This document shows positions 18,819-29,955 of a DNA stretch of 64,000 bases, in pieces. Position 1 is the first letter of the stretch; each line of letters starts with the position of its first letter. Made by a program: the position numbers and the translations under genes. The stretch spans positions 124,001 through 188,000 of the forward strand of contig CAVPLH010000005.1 of NCBI GenBank assembly GCA_963705955.1, in the 5' to 3' direction. The DNA comes from WHSW01 sp963705955 (GTDB lineage: Bacteria; Actinomycetota; Thermoleophilia; Solirubrobacterales; 70-9). The notes below the pieces were generated by a model. It was not told the DNA's origin. It ran no database searches and worked only from the letters and a program-made list of their open reading frames with translations.

Positions 18819-18838
18819 GTTACATCGACCGGTGTAAC
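18819..18838. promoter_or_regulatory. Inverted repeat GTTACA-N8-TGTAAC, possible TetR-type operator
   Basis: A perfect 6-bp palindrome with an 8-bp spacer lies in the 122-bp gap between the divergent mdlC-like gene and the adenylate cyclase gene. GTTACA...TGTAAC is a common core of TetR/FadR-type operator sites. A partial second copy (GTGTAAT) lies about 15 bp to the right. No regulator gene is next to it, so the binding protein and even function are guesses. Confidence 0.35.
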
Positions 18839-18873
18839 GGTCGCCGCGGAGTTGGTGTAATCCGCACAACGCG

Positions 18874-19647
18874 ATGGGAGATCCGAGCGATCATCCGAAG
18901 GGCGCCGCGAGCGGCGCCCCGATCGGCCCGAAGCTGGTCGAGGCGATGAAGATCGCCCGCGAGTTGCTCCCCGGAGACAGCCGCTACGGCGACCCGCTGT
19001 CGACGGTCGGGTCCGAGCCGCGGGCGCTGATGGCGCGGCGGCTCGGCGAGGCCGCGCTCGAGCGCCCCGGCATCCTCAAGGAGGCAGGTCTCTCGGCGCT
19101 CCAGGTCTGGGAGGCGGTCTCGGTCGGTGGCGCGCCGAAGCTCGGCGAGAATCGGCTCGCGATCGTGTTCACCGACCTGGTCGGCTTCTCCGACTGGGCG
19201 CTCGAGGCAGGAGACGAGATCGCCCTCGAGCTCCTGCGCGACGTCGCCGAGGCGATCGAGCCGCCGGTCGTGCAAGCCGGCGGCGAGGTCGTGAAACGGC
19301 TCGGCGACGGGATGATGGCCGTGTTCGCGAGTCCCGCCGACGCGGTCGCGGCGGTGCTCGAGGCACGTGATCGCCTCGAAGCCGTCGAGGTCGCCTCCTA
19401 CCGTGCTCGAATGCGCGCCGGGATGCACGTCGGCTCACCGCGGAGGATCGGCGACGATTACCTCGGCATCGACGTCAACATCGCCGCGCGGGTCGCCGAG
19501 GCTGCCTCGGGCGGCGAGTTCCTGATCTCGGGCGATGCGCTCGAGACGCTCGACGGCGATCGCTTCTCGACCCGCCGCAAGCTCCGCTTCCGCGCCAAGG
19601 GCGTGCCCAGCGACGTCACCGCCTACACGCTGAAGGCAAGACGTTGA
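18874..19647 (+). CDS. Class III adenylate cyclase
   Basis: 257 aa, soluble. A helical N-terminal region of about 95 residues (DNA-binding-like or dimerisation helices, LMARRLGEAALERPGI) precedes the cyclase domain. The cyclase domain shows the first metal Asp in 'AIVFTDLVGFSDWA', the adenine-selecting Lys and second metal Asp in 'GGEVVKRLGDGMMAVF', and 'DYLGIDVNIAARV' with the transition-state Asn and Arg. Residues therefore support cAMP production. The stop overlaps the TTG start of the next gene by 4 nt, so the two products are probably made together. Confidence 0.88.
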   Translation: MGDPSDHPKGAASGAPIGPKLVEAMKIARELLPGDSRYGDPLSTVGSEPRALMARRLGEAALERPGILKEAGLSALQVWEAVSVGGAPKLGENRLAIVFTDLVGFSDWALEAGDEIALELLRDVAEAIEPPVVQAGGEVVKRLGDGMMAVFASPADAVAAVLEARDRLEAVEVASYRARMRAGMHVGSPRRIGDDYLGIDVNIAARVAEAASGGEFLISGDALETLDGDRFSTRRKLRFRAKGVPSDVTAYTLKARR

Positions 19648-20024
19648 CCGTTTCCTCCGACGAGCCCGAGATCGTCGACGAGGCGGCGATCACAGACGAC
19701 GAACGAGCGGTCGAGCGCCGCCTGCCGGTCGACTTGATGCAGGTTCCGCGCCTGCTCTCGAACGCACTCGGCGACATCCGCACGATCGCCGAGGGAATGA
19801 CGGTGCTGCCGCAGCTGCTTCTGACGCTCGGCACGATCCGCGACCGGGTCGACTCGCTCGATGCCGAGGTGAGGCAGATGCGCGCCGCGGTCGAGGAGAT
19901 GGGCGGCGACGTCGGCGAGCTCAACGACAGCTTCGCCCGGATCGAGCCCCACCTCGAGGACGTCAGCCGCGTTGCGCACCCGCTGCGACGGATCGGCGAG
20001 CGAGCCCGGCGACGCGAGCCCTAG
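19644..20024 (+). CDS. Coiled-coil protein coupled to adenylate cyclase
   Basis: 126 aa, TTG start overlapping the cyclase stop (TTGA). The N-terminal third is acidic. The central 'LMQVPRLLSNALGDIRTIAE' is followed by a long amphipathic helix with heptad pattern (LLTLGTIRDRVDSLDAEVRQ) and a basic tail IGERARRREP. The composition resembles membrane-free coiled-coil adaptor proteins. No family recognised. Translational coupling suggests a stoichiometric partner or regulator of the cyclase, which is inference. It ends 4 bp before the convergent PAP2 gene. Confidence 0.72.
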   Translation: MTVSSDEPEIVDEAAITDDERAVERRLPVDLMQVPRLLSNALGDIRTIAEGMTVLPQLLLTLGTIRDRVDSLDAEVRQMRAAVEEMGGDVGELNDSFARIEPHLEDVSRVAHPLRRIGERARRREP

Positions 20025-20028
20025 CGGC

Positions 20029-20660
20029 TCAGCCGGGCGCCGGCGCCCGGCGCCGGATCCGGGCCGCGATCTCGTCGTAGACCCCGGCGCAGCGATCGGC
20101 GAACCGGTGCAGCGGTCCCCGGATCGGCGGCAGCCAGAAAAACAGCGCCGCCGCGGACCCGAGCAGCGCCCCGGCGAGGACGTCGGAGGGATAGTGGACC
20201 CCGACCGCGACGCGGCCGACCGACATGATCGCCGCCATCGCCAGCGCGAGCCAGCCGATCCGGCGGCTGCGGAGGAGGATCGAGACCGCGATCGCAAACC
20301 CGGCGGTCGCGTGATCGCTCGGAAACGACGCGTCCTGTGTCGGGGCGACGAACAGGTGCACGTCCGGGTGCACGGCGAACGGCCGTGGCCGGTCGGTGAC
20401 CCCGGCGATCAGGTGGGCGACGAGGAGAGCGAGGGCGGCGCTGAGCAGAGCCGCGACGACCCCGTGGCGGGCGTTGCGCGAGACCCACTTGCCCTGCGCG
20501 AGGAAGAGGCCCGCGAGCAGCCCGACGAACATGTACTGCGCGTCGACCGCGAAGAAGCGCAGGACGTCCTCGAGCCAGTCGTGCTCGACCGCGAGTCCGT
20601 TGAGGTCGTGAAGGAGGCTGAGGTCGATCGGAGAAGCGTACGCGGCCCGCGGTCCGGGCT
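20029..20660 (-). CDS. PAP2-family membrane phosphatase (start unclear)
   Basis: About 210 aa with five to six predicted membrane segments. The three phosphatase motifs are present: 'DRPRPF', 'FPSDHATAGF' and 'SVGRVAVGVHYPSDVLAG', with the catalytic His pair. Such enzymes remove phosphate from undecaprenyl pyrophosphate or lipid phosphates at the membrane. Conserved sequence begins about 'ASPIDLSLLHDLNG' near 20640, yet no ATG, GTG or TTG occurs in this frame close by, and the upstream pyrE frame has no stop before this gene. A missing base at the junction would explain both, so the 5' end is approximate. Confidence 0.8.
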
Positions 20661-21164
20661 GCAGCGATCGGGACGATCCGGATAGACGTCGTCGATCGTC
20701 ACCAGGGGCTCGAACGGCGCCTCGATCGCGGCGGCGATCGCGTCCGCTCCTCCGGCGAGCCGGTCGACGACGCAGAGCCCGGCGACGATCTCGAGGCCCT
20801 CCTCGCGGATTCGAGCGATCGCGCTCAGGGTCGAGCCTCCGGTGGTCACGGTGTCCTCGACCACGAGGCATCGGGTGCCGGCTTCGACCGGCCCCTCGAC
20901 CCAGCGCTGCATGCCGTGGTCCTTGCGTTCCTTGCGGACGAAGAAGCCGACCAGCCGGTCGCCGCCCGGGACCGCGATCGCCGCGCAGGCGAGCGGGATC
21001 GCCGCCATCACCGGGCCGCCGACGGCCTCCGCCCCGTGCCGCGTCGCGGCCGCGGCGATCAGCTCGCCCGCGGCACGAAAGCCGGCCGGCCGCAGCAGCG
21101 CCCGGCGCGCATCGACGTAGTACTGCGCCGTGGCGCCGCTCGAGAGCGTCACCTCGCCGACCAC
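20660..21164 (-). CDS. pyrE: Orotate phosphoribosyltransferase (ends uncertain)
   Basis: Transfers phosphoribose from PRPP to orotate to make OMP in pyrimidine synthesis. The sequence shows 'FVRKERKDHG' with the catalytic Lys/Arg loop and the PRPP motif 'CLVVEDTVTTGGSTLSAI'. The body ends near 'FEPLVTIDDVYPD' at about 20675. The frame continues without a stop into the antisense-free part of the PAP2 gene, probably from a lost or gained base. The first standard start is GTG at 21164. About 16 further family-like residues (SDAREILVAELREHAL) lie upstream and would need a CTG start near 21212, directly after the L,D-transpeptidase stop. Confidence 0.86.
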
Positions 21165-21219
21165 CAGCGCGTGCTCGCGCAGCTCCGCGACGAGGATTTC
21201 GCGGGCGTCGCTCAGCGGC

Positions 21220-22326
21220 CTAGCGGTAGACGAACATCTTGTCCCCGAGGTCGATCCAGTTGTAGATGAAGATCGAGTCGGGGATCGGGTTGCGGATGCA
21301 GCCGTGGCTCGCCGGATACGGCGGCACCGACGCGTAGCCGTGGGTCGCCTCGCCGCGGTTGTAGTAGACCGAGTAGTACATCCCGAGCGAGTTGTAGCCC
21401 GGGTCCTTGCTGTAGAAGGTGTAGCCGCCCTGGTCGGACGGCGTCGCCGCCGCCCCGGTCGAGACCATGAACACGTACTTCGGCTTGCCGCCGTCGGCGA
21501 GCGCCATCACCTGGTGGGAGATGTCGACCTCGACGTGCTTGCCGGCGCTCGGGTAGCGGAGCTTGAAGCCGCCCTTGCCCTCGGCCAGGGCCTTGAAGAT
21601 CCCCGGGTCGGCGTTGAAGTTGCGCGCCATCCCGTTCACCTTGCGGAAGGCCATCACCGCGCGCTGGGTATGCGAGCCGTAGCGGCCCTTGTCGGTGTCG
21701 TAGTAGTGCTGCCGGCGCAGCAGCTGGTTGAAGAGCTCGACCGCCGGGCCGCTGTCGCCCGGGTCGAGGTCGATGTACTTGAGCTTGAAGGTCTTCGACT
21801 TCGCGCTGCCTCCCGCCTGCCCGGCGGTCGGCGACTTGCGCACCCGGACCCGGTACTTGCCCGCCTCGACGAGCGGCTTCGAGCGGAGGTGAAAGCGGCC
21901 GAAGTCCTTCCCCTTGACGCGGCGCACGTACGGCGTCCGCTTCAGCACCGTCTCGCCCTGGTTGCCGAGCCTGATCTCGACCCGCTGATGGGGCACGAAC
22001 GGAGTCACCGTCCCGATCGCCTCGATCCGGTCGCCGACCTTGGCCTTGCCGCCCGTGAGGCCCTTGAGCTTGATCTCCATCCGCGCGGGAGCGGGACCCG
22101 GGTCGGTCTGGCCGCCGCCGCCGGGATTGCCCACCCCGCCGCCAACGGGGCTGCCGCCGGCGCCGCCGTTTCCACCATCGCCGCCACCCTGGCCGGGTGG
22201 TGCGGCGGCAGCGGCGGGCGCCGGCGCCGGGGCGGCCTGGGCGAACGCGAGGACGGGGAACAGGAGCATGGCGATCGTCGCCAGCACTCCCGCGGCGACC
22301 AGGGAGAGCGTCTTCACGGCGCGCAT
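21220..22326 (-). CDS. Secreted L,D-transpeptidase (YkuD) with peptidoglycan-binding domain
   Basis: 368 aa. A signal peptide (AGVLATIAMLLFPVLAFAQA) is followed by an Ala/Pro/Gly-rich linker to about residue 80 and a beta-rich region. Next come a PG_binding_1-like repeat ('GDSGPAVELFNQLLRRQHYY', 'YGSHTQRAVMAFRKVNG') and a C-terminal YkuD domain with the catalytic motif 'HGYASVPPYPASHGCIR'. The enzyme makes 3-3 crosslinks in peptidoglycan or attaches proteins to it, outside the membrane. The C-terminal end MFVYR is typical. With two class A PBPs in the window it adds to a cell-wall theme, though they are not in one operon. Confidence 0.92.
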   Translation of the reverse strand: MRAVKTLSLVAAGVLATIAMLLFPVLAFAQAAPAPAPAAAAAPPGQGGGDGGNGGAGGSPVGGGVGNPGGGGQTDPGPAPARMEIKLKGLTGGKAKVGDRIEAIGTVTPFVPHQRVEIRLGNQGETVLKRTPYVRRVKGKDFGRFHLRSKPLVEAGKYRVRVRKSPTAGQAGGSAKSKTFKLKYIDLDPGDSGPAVELFNQLLRRQHYYDTDKGRYGSHTQRAVMAFRKVNGMARNFNADPGIFKALAEGKGGFKLRYPSAGKHVEVDISHQVMALADGGKPKYVFMVSTGAAATPSDQGGYTFYSKDPGYNSLGMYYSVYYNRGEATHGYASVPPYPASHGCIRNPIPDSIFIYNWIDLGDKMFVYR

Positions 22327-22375
22327 TGTGCCATGGCAGCGCGACGGGCTCGAGGGTGCACGGTTCGGTGCACGG

Positions 22376-23175
22376 TCAAGTGCTGACCAGGACGGTGAAC
22401 GCGAGCGCGTTGTTGACCATGTGCACGGCGATCGTCGTCTCGATCGAGCCGGTGCGCTCGTAGAGCCAGGCGAGCACCGCGCCGAGCACGCTGAGCTGGA
22501 ACGCAGCGGCGACGTTGCCGGTCGACAGGTGGACGCTGCCGAAGATCAGCCCCGAGATCACCGCCGCGGCGAGGAACGGCAACCTGCTGCGGAGGCCGCC
22601 GAAGACGAAGCCGCGAAAGAAGGTCTCCTCCGCGATCGGAGCGACGATCACGATCAGGATCGCGGCCACGATTGCGCCGATCGTGCTCTGCCCGAAGCCG
22701 AGGTCGTCGGCGACGTTGGTCTGCTCCGGCCGGGCGACGAACTGGGTGAAGGCAATCGCGAAGGCGAGATAGCCGAGGAAGGCGAGCGCCGTCGGGCCTC
22801 CCCAGCCGGGCGCCGGGCGGCGCAGCCCGAGCGCGTCGATTCCGGCCCTGATGCTGCGGTTGCGCGACGCGTAGTAGAGCGCGGTGCCGAAGAAGGCCGC
22901 CTCGAGGACGAGCTGCGAGCCGATCGTCGCGTCGAGCCCGGAGGTGCCGGCGATCGCGAACACGATCAATCCGCCGAAGATCACCGCGCCGAGCACGAGC
23001 AGGATCCCGAGCACGATGTCGGTCGGCCCCCAGTCGGCCCGGCGGCCGGGGCCGCCCGGCGGGCCTCCGGCGACCGGCGGGCCTCCGGCGCCGCGGTCTC
23101 GGGCCCGGGCCCGCTGAGCGGCGGCGTCGCCGGCGGCGGCGGCTGACTCGATCCGCCTGGAGTTCCGGTGGTCAC
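22376..23175 (-). CDS. CPBP-family intramembrane metalloprotease (N-terminal frame break)
   Basis: Membrane protein with several hydrophobic segments and the ABI/CPBP motifs 'APIAEETFFRGFVFGGLR', 'FGSVHLS' and 'AVHMVNNALAF', which supply the glutamates and the metal-binding His and Asn. Related proteins process prenylated or other membrane proteins, but the substrate is unknown here. The main frame has its first start at 23014. I extend it to the GTG at 23175, which overlaps the HAD gene stop as GTGA and starts MTTGTPGGSSQPPPP. A frame shift in the GC-rich Pro/Gly stretch between about 23040 and 23130 is then needed. Confidence 0.82.
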
Positions 23176-23804
23176 GAGCGCAGATGCTGCTGGATCTCGG
23201 CGAGCGACGCGATCTCGCCTTCGCCGTCGCGGTCGAGCAGCAGGCTCGGGATCCCCGCAGCGGCGGCGCCCGCAGCGTCCTCCGCGGGCGTGTCCCCGAC
23301 GTGAAGCGCCTCTGCGGGCAGGCAGCCGGCGAGCTCGAGAGCGACAGCGAAGATCGCGGGGTCGGGCTTGCGCGCCCCGGCGGCGGCCGAGCTGACGACC
23401 CCGTCGAAGGCGCCCCGGAGCCCGCAGCGCTCGAGCACCTCGGCGAGCGAGATGTCCCAGTTCGAGACGCAGACCAGCGTCAGGCCGAGCTCGCGCAGCC
23501 CGGCGAGCGCCGGGCCGGCGTCGGCTGCGGGGCGAAAGCGAATCGCCGCGAGCAGCTGGTCGACCGAGACCTCGCGGCCGAGCTCGCCCCCGAGCAGCGC
23601 GGCGCAACGACGGCGCAGGTCGGCGAGCGTCGCCTCGTCGGTGCCCTCGTGCGCGTGGTCGCGGTAGTAGGCCATCTCGCGGCGGACCGCGGTCTCGAGC
23701 CGATCGTCGACCGGCACTCCGAGCGCCGGGCCGAGGTGGATCCAGGGAGGGTCGAGCTCGAGGACGGTGCCGAGCGCGTCGCAGAAGACTGCCTTGGTGA
23801 CCAA
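23172..23804 (-). CDS. HAD-superfamily hydrolase
   Basis: About 210 aa from TTG at 23804. HAD motif I reads 'FCDALGTVLEL', in which the second Asp of the common DxDGT is replaced, as in other 'DALGT' HADs. Motif II is 'LVCVSNWD', the conserved Lys is in 'SAAAGARKPDPAIF' and motif IV is 'LHVGDTPAEDAAGAAAAG'. Likely a small-molecule phosphatase with unknown substrate. An alternative TTG at 23840 would overlap the divergent mscS start. The 30-bp gap must hold both promoters if 23804 is right. Confidence 0.82.
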   Translation of the reverse strand: MVTKAVFCDALGTVLELDPPWIHLGPALGVPVDDRLETAVRREMAYYRDHAHEGTDEATLADLRRRCAALLGGELGREVSVDQLLAAIRFRPAADAGPALAGLRELGLTLVCVSNWDISLAEVLERCGLRGAFDGVVSSAAAGARKPDPAIFAVALELAGCLPAEALHVGDTPAEDAAGAAAAGIPSLLLDRDGEGEIASLAEIQQHLRS

Positions 23805-23834
23805 GTCGCTGCGAAGACTGGCAGGATCGGTGCG

Positions 23835-24628
23835 ATGCAATTGATCGCCGCCGCCGACCAGAGCTTCTGGGACTCCAACGGTGACTGGATCTCGGCCCTG
23901 ATCTCAATGCTGATCGCGTTCGCGGTCGCCTTCGTCGTCGACCGGTTCGTGATCGCGCGGGCGGCCAAGGTCGCGACCAAGGTCAGCGACACGAGCGTCT
24001 CGCGCGCGGCACGGACGCGACTGCGGATGATTCGCCGGCTCGTCTTCGTCGCGATCATCGTGATCGGGGCCGCCGTCGCGTTGAGCCAGTTCGACAAGCT
24101 CAACAAGCTCGCGACCGGGATCCTCGCGTCGAGCGCGGTGCTCGGCCTGGTGCTCGGCCTCGCTGCGCGTCAGATCCTCGCGAACCCGCTCGCCGGGATC
24201 CTGCTCGCGATCTCACAGCCGATCAGGATCGGGGACAAGGTGACGATCGAGGGCGAGACCGGCAGGGTCGACGACCTGACCCTCTCGTACACGTTCGTCG
24301 ACACCGGCGACGGGAGGCTGGTGATCGTCCCGAACGAGACCGTGGTCACGAACGTCGTCGTCAACCGCTCGACCGGCGACCTGACTGCGCCGGCGATGGC
24401 GTCGGTGTGGCTGCCGCCGACCGCCGACCTCTCGCGAGCGCGAGAGGCGCTCGCGAGGCTCGAGCCCTCGCAGATCGACGTCGCCGAGATGACGCCCGAC
24501 GGCGTGCGGCTGGAGGTCCACGGGCCGCGGCGCCTCGGGCGGGACGCGCGCCGGTGGCGAGGAGGCCGCGCTGCGCGAGCGCGCGCCACCGGCTGCTGCG
24601 CGAGGCCGGGGTGCTCGACGCCCCGTGA
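23835..24628 (+). CDS. mscS: Small-conductance mechanosensitive channel, MscS family (3' frame breaks)
   Basis: Opens under membrane tension to release solutes during osmotic downshock. Three transmembrane segments are visible (ALISMLIAFAVAFVVDRFVI; LVFVAIIVIGAAVALSQF; ILASSAVLGLVLGLAARQIL). The pore-lining TM3 leads into the beta domain 'PLAGILLAISQPIRIGDKVT', followed by 'GRVDDLTLSYTFVDTGDGR', 'VIVPNETVVTNVVVNRS'. After 'MTPDGVRLEVHGP' the frame changes near 24540 and again near 24585. The probable native end is 'EEAALRERA' then 'HRLLREAGVLDAP' with TGA at 24628. The uncorrected frame would run to 24695 with an unlikely Arg-rich tail. Confidence 0.88.
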
Positions 24629-24719
24629 CCCGGGCCGGCTGCGGCCGCCGGATCCTGCAAGAGAACGGCCGCGTACGGCGAAACAGGGCAATTGACCTCG
24701 GTAGGCTTTCGATGATCTG

Positions 24720-26925
<2,206 letters not shown>

Positions 26926-26955
26926 GCCGCGCGCCGTGGCCGAGCTGCACTGAGC

Positions 26956-27978
26956 ATGGAGGCGAGCGGGCCACGCGGCGAGTTCGAGCTGATCGCCGCG
27001 ATCCGCGAGCGCGTCGCGCGCGCCGGTGCGCCGGCGACCTCGCCCGGGCTCGTGCTGGCGAGCGGCGACGACGCCGCGATCACGGTTCGCGACGGGGCGG
27101 CGGTTATCAGCGTCGATGCCCTGGTCGAGGGCGTCCACTTCCGGATCCCACCCTTCTCCGCGAAAAGCGTCGGCCACAAGGCGCTCGCCGTCGCCCTCTC
27201 GGACCTCGCGGCGATGGGCGCCGAGCCGTGCGAGGCCTACGTGCAGCTCGGGGTGCCGGAGCACCTACCCGAGGCGGACCTGCTCGAGCTCGCCGACGGT
27301 CTCGGGGCGATCGCAGCGGCCCATCGGGTCGTGATCGCCGGCGGCGACGTGTCGCGCGCCGGGGAGTTGATCGTCGCGGTGACGGCGGTCGGTCGCGGCG
27401 AGGAGACCTCGCTCGTGCGCCGCGGCGGCGCCCGCCCCGGCGACCTGGTCGCGGTGACCGGCGAGCTCGGCGGCGCCGCGGCCGGTCTCGTCCTGCTCGA
27501 TTCGCCCCCGGCACGGCTCGAGCCGGCAATCGCCGACACCCTGAGCCGTCGCCAGCGCGAGCCCGAGCCCCGGCTCGCCGCCGGCCGCGCCCTGGCCGCG
27601 GCGGGCGTGAACGCGATGATCGACGTCAGCGACGGGGTCGCGACGGACGCCCGCCACGTCGCGGTGGCGAGCCGCGTATCGGTGCAGATCGATCTTCCTC
27701 GGCTACCTGTCCAGCAGGGGGTCGCGGAGGTAGCCGCCGCCGCCGGCCTCGATCCGCTGGATCTGGCCGCCTCGGGAGGCGAGGACTACGAGCTGCTGGT
27801 GACGATCCCGCCCGAGCGCTTCGCCGCCGCCGCCCTCGCCGCCGGCCGCCTCGGGCTGACCGAGATCGGAACGGTCGAGGAGGGCGAAGGGCTCCTGCTC
27901 AGTGGACCGCGCGGGGTCGCTCGGAAGCTGTCGGGGTTCGACCAGCTTCGCTCGCGAGCGCCAAGCGGGCGCGCCTGA
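26956..27978 (+). CDS. thiL: Thiamine-monophosphate kinase
   Basis: 340 aa. Phosphorylates thiamine monophosphate to the cofactor thiamine diphosphate. Family motifs are 'EFELIAAIRER' at the N-terminus, 'SGDDAAITV', 'SVDALVEGVHFRI', 'GHKALAVALSDLAAMGAEP', 'AGGDVSRAGELIVAVTAVG', 'GDLVAVTGELGGAAAGL', 'MIDVSDGVATDARHVA' and 'ASGGEDYELLVTIPP'. It starts 30 bp after the PBP stop. No TPP riboswitch fits in this short gap. Its 3' end overlaps a short antisense reading frame (27899-28060). Confidence 0.95.
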   Translation: MEASGPRGEFELIAAIRERVARAGAPATSPGLVLASGDDAAITVRDGAAVISVDALVEGVHFRIPPFSAKSVGHKALAVALSDLAAMGAEPCEAYVQLGVPEHLPEADLLELADGLGAIAAAHRVVIAGGDVSRAGELIVAVTAVGRGEETSLVRRGGARPGDLVAVTGELGGAAAGLVLLDSPPARLEPAIADTLSRRQREPEPRLAAGRALAAAGVNAMIDVSDGVATDARHVAVASRVSVQIDLPRLPVQQGVAEVAAAAGLDPLDLAASGGEDYELLVTIPPERFAAAALAAGRLGLTEIGTVEEGEGLLLSGPRGVARKLSGFDQLRSRAPSGRA

Positions 27979-28060
27979 CGAGCCGGAGCTTGCTGAGGAT
28001 CGCGTCGGCGACAGCCCCCGAATCGACGTCGTAGGTGTCCACCGCGATTGCCTGTTTCAA
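27899..28060 (-). CDS. Mini-gene with FlgM-like anti-sigma C-terminal motif
   Basis: A 53-codon frame, TTG at 28060, preceded by GGAAGGG about 12 nt upstream. Its first 25 residues (KQAIAVDTYDVDSGAVADA, then ILSKL) closely resemble the C-terminal helix of FlgM anti-sigma-28 factors, where 'I..GTY.VD..AVAD.LL' is characteristic. FlgM holds flagellar sigma factor FliA inactive. The remaining residues are basic and low in information. The frame overlaps the end of thiL on the other strand by about 80 bp and is downstream of the M28-like gene. It may be a real truncated FlgM-like peptide, a relic, or chance; no flagellar gene is in view. Confidence 0.4.
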   Translation of the reverse strand: MKQAIAVDTYDVDSGAVADAILSKLRLVRRARLALASEAGRTPTASERPRAVH

Positions 28061-28167
28061 ATTCCCACACCCTTCCGTGTTCGCGCCGTGCCGTGAGCCC
28101 CCTTACGGCCCTCTTGCCCCCTAATCGGCTCGAATCGAGCAAAGCGAGATCGTACTTGCGTCCAGCC

Positions 28168-29881
28168 TCAACGCTCGTTCGATCTCGGCGAGCGGTGGAC
28201 CGCGCGAGCCTCGGGGCGGCTGCGGCCGCTGACCGCGATCGCGCCGAGCAACGCGCCGGCGAGGAAGCAGAGCGGCGCGACGATCGCGAGCCCGATCTGA
28301 CCGTCGGCGACCATGATCGCGAATGTCCACGGGGCGCCGGTGCCGAGGTTGAGCGCGTCCGCAACCGCCGCTGCGGCGGCGAACGCGGGCACGCAGGCGA
28401 TCGCTGTCGCGACGACCACGAGGGCGGTGCGGCGGGCCCTCCCGCGAGCCGCGGCGAGCAGCCAGAGATGAGCGGCCGGAGCGAGCAGCAGTGCCAGGTA
28501 CGGGTTCGCGAGCCAGATCGCCGAGCACGCCCCGACGCTGACCGCGCCGAGGCCGCCGACCGCCGCGCCCGTCGCGGTCGCCCCGCCGACCCGGAGCGAA
28601 CGAAGCAGGTAGGCGCTGAGCCGCGGCGGCGAGGAGCATCGCGGCGAGCACGATCGCCGCGCGTGTCCCGAACTCGTAGAGGCCGGGATCGAACGGGAAC
28701 GCGGGTCGCGGTACCGCGCCGACGAGCGCGAGGGCGTAGAGGACGACGAAGGCGCCGACGAACGGCAGGCTGCGGGCTGCCGCCCAGGCGATCCCCCGGG
28801 CGGCAGAGGCCGGGCCGCGCGCGACGCGCGCACACGCGTCGACGGCAGCCGCCGCGGCGGGCAGGATCAGCGTCAGCGCGAGCAGTGACAGGGCCCAACC
28901 GGGCACGAGGTTGTCGCCGAGCTCGACGTGGATGCTCGGCCCGTGCTCGAGGTCTCCGCCCCGGAGGTCGATCGCGGCGACCGTCGACTGGACCGCGCGC
29001 CCGAACGCGTCGACGGTCTCCCCCGAGAGATCCTCGACGCCGTCCGCGGAGGCCTCGAGCGGGCGCTCTCCGGCCGAGGAGATCGCGATCGCGTCGAAAC
29101 CGTCGGCGATCAGCGGCGCCTGCGCGCCGAGGCCGGAGGGGATCGCCAGCCGGGCCAGCTGGGTGAACGCGGACGGCCCACCCGCCGGGAAGGGTGTCTG
29201 CGCGCCGATCGCGCGCTCGGCGGTGCGCTCGAGCTGAACCGAGCCGCTCGACTCCCCGGTCGAGCTGTCGATCACGTGGGGCGGCACCGGGTCGATCGAG
29301 CCCGGCTGCGAGATCACGATCACGGCATTGACCGTGTCGCGGTCCGGCAGTGCATCGAGCACCGCCCTGGTCCCGGTGGCAGCGGTGGTGTCGCCGCTGG
29401 TCGAGGCGAGGACGTAGGTCGTCTGTTGTCCGACCCCGAGCGAGCTCGCGAGCTCGAGCAGGACGCCGGTCGCAGCGGCGCTCGACGCGGCGCCCGGGGC
29501 GTCGGGCGAATCGCGCCCGGCGACGATCACCACGACGCCGTCGCCGTTGCCCGGCAGGCTGAGCAGCACGTTACGAAGCGAGACGCTCTCGCCGTCGACC
29601 TCGGCCTCGAAGCGCTGCTCTGAGACCGCCCCCGTGAGGATCGTCTTGAAGCGCTCGGTGACCAGATCGGCGACCGCGTTGTCGCCGCTGCTTCCCGGCT
29701 CGCGGTCGGGCGCAAGCGCGACGATCCGACGCGCGTCGGCGGTCGCCCGCTCGCCGTCGAACGTCGCTGTCGTCGAAGCGGGCTCGACCGCGTCCGGGGC
29801 CCCCTCGAGCGAGAACATCAGCACGATCACCGCCAGCAGGGCGGGCGCGAACGCGAGGCGATAGAGGCGCAGGTTGATCAC
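28168..29881 (-). CDS. M28-like peptidase domain with multi-pass membrane C-terminus (frame break near 28615)
   Basis: About 570 aa. A short cytoplasmic N-terminus and one membrane anchor (LAFAPALLAVIVLMFSLEG) precede an extracellular domain with the M28 aminopeptidase fold pattern ('VVVIVAGRDSPDAPGAASSA', 'ATGVLLELASSL', 'TYVLASTSG'). The canonical zinc ligands (HxD, DE) are not evident, so it may be inactive. The C-terminal half has about seven to eight membrane segments, such as 'SLLALTLILPAAAAAVDA'. The frame shifts near 28615, after 'LLAAAAQRL', and continues as 'AYLLRSLRVGG' to TGA at 28168. Function unknown; a divergent promoter region is shared with the response regulator gene. Confidence 0.72.
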
Positions 29882-29955
29882 GGCGGGGGGCAGGCTCGGT
29901 CGGCCTGCATACTGCCGACCGGGGCCGGATGCGGGTCGCGATTACGCTTCGGTGC

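Noticed and set aside
26926..26955. A TPP riboswitch ahead of thiL.
   Set aside because: Only 30 bp separate the PBP stop and the thiL start, and no thi-box sequence is present.
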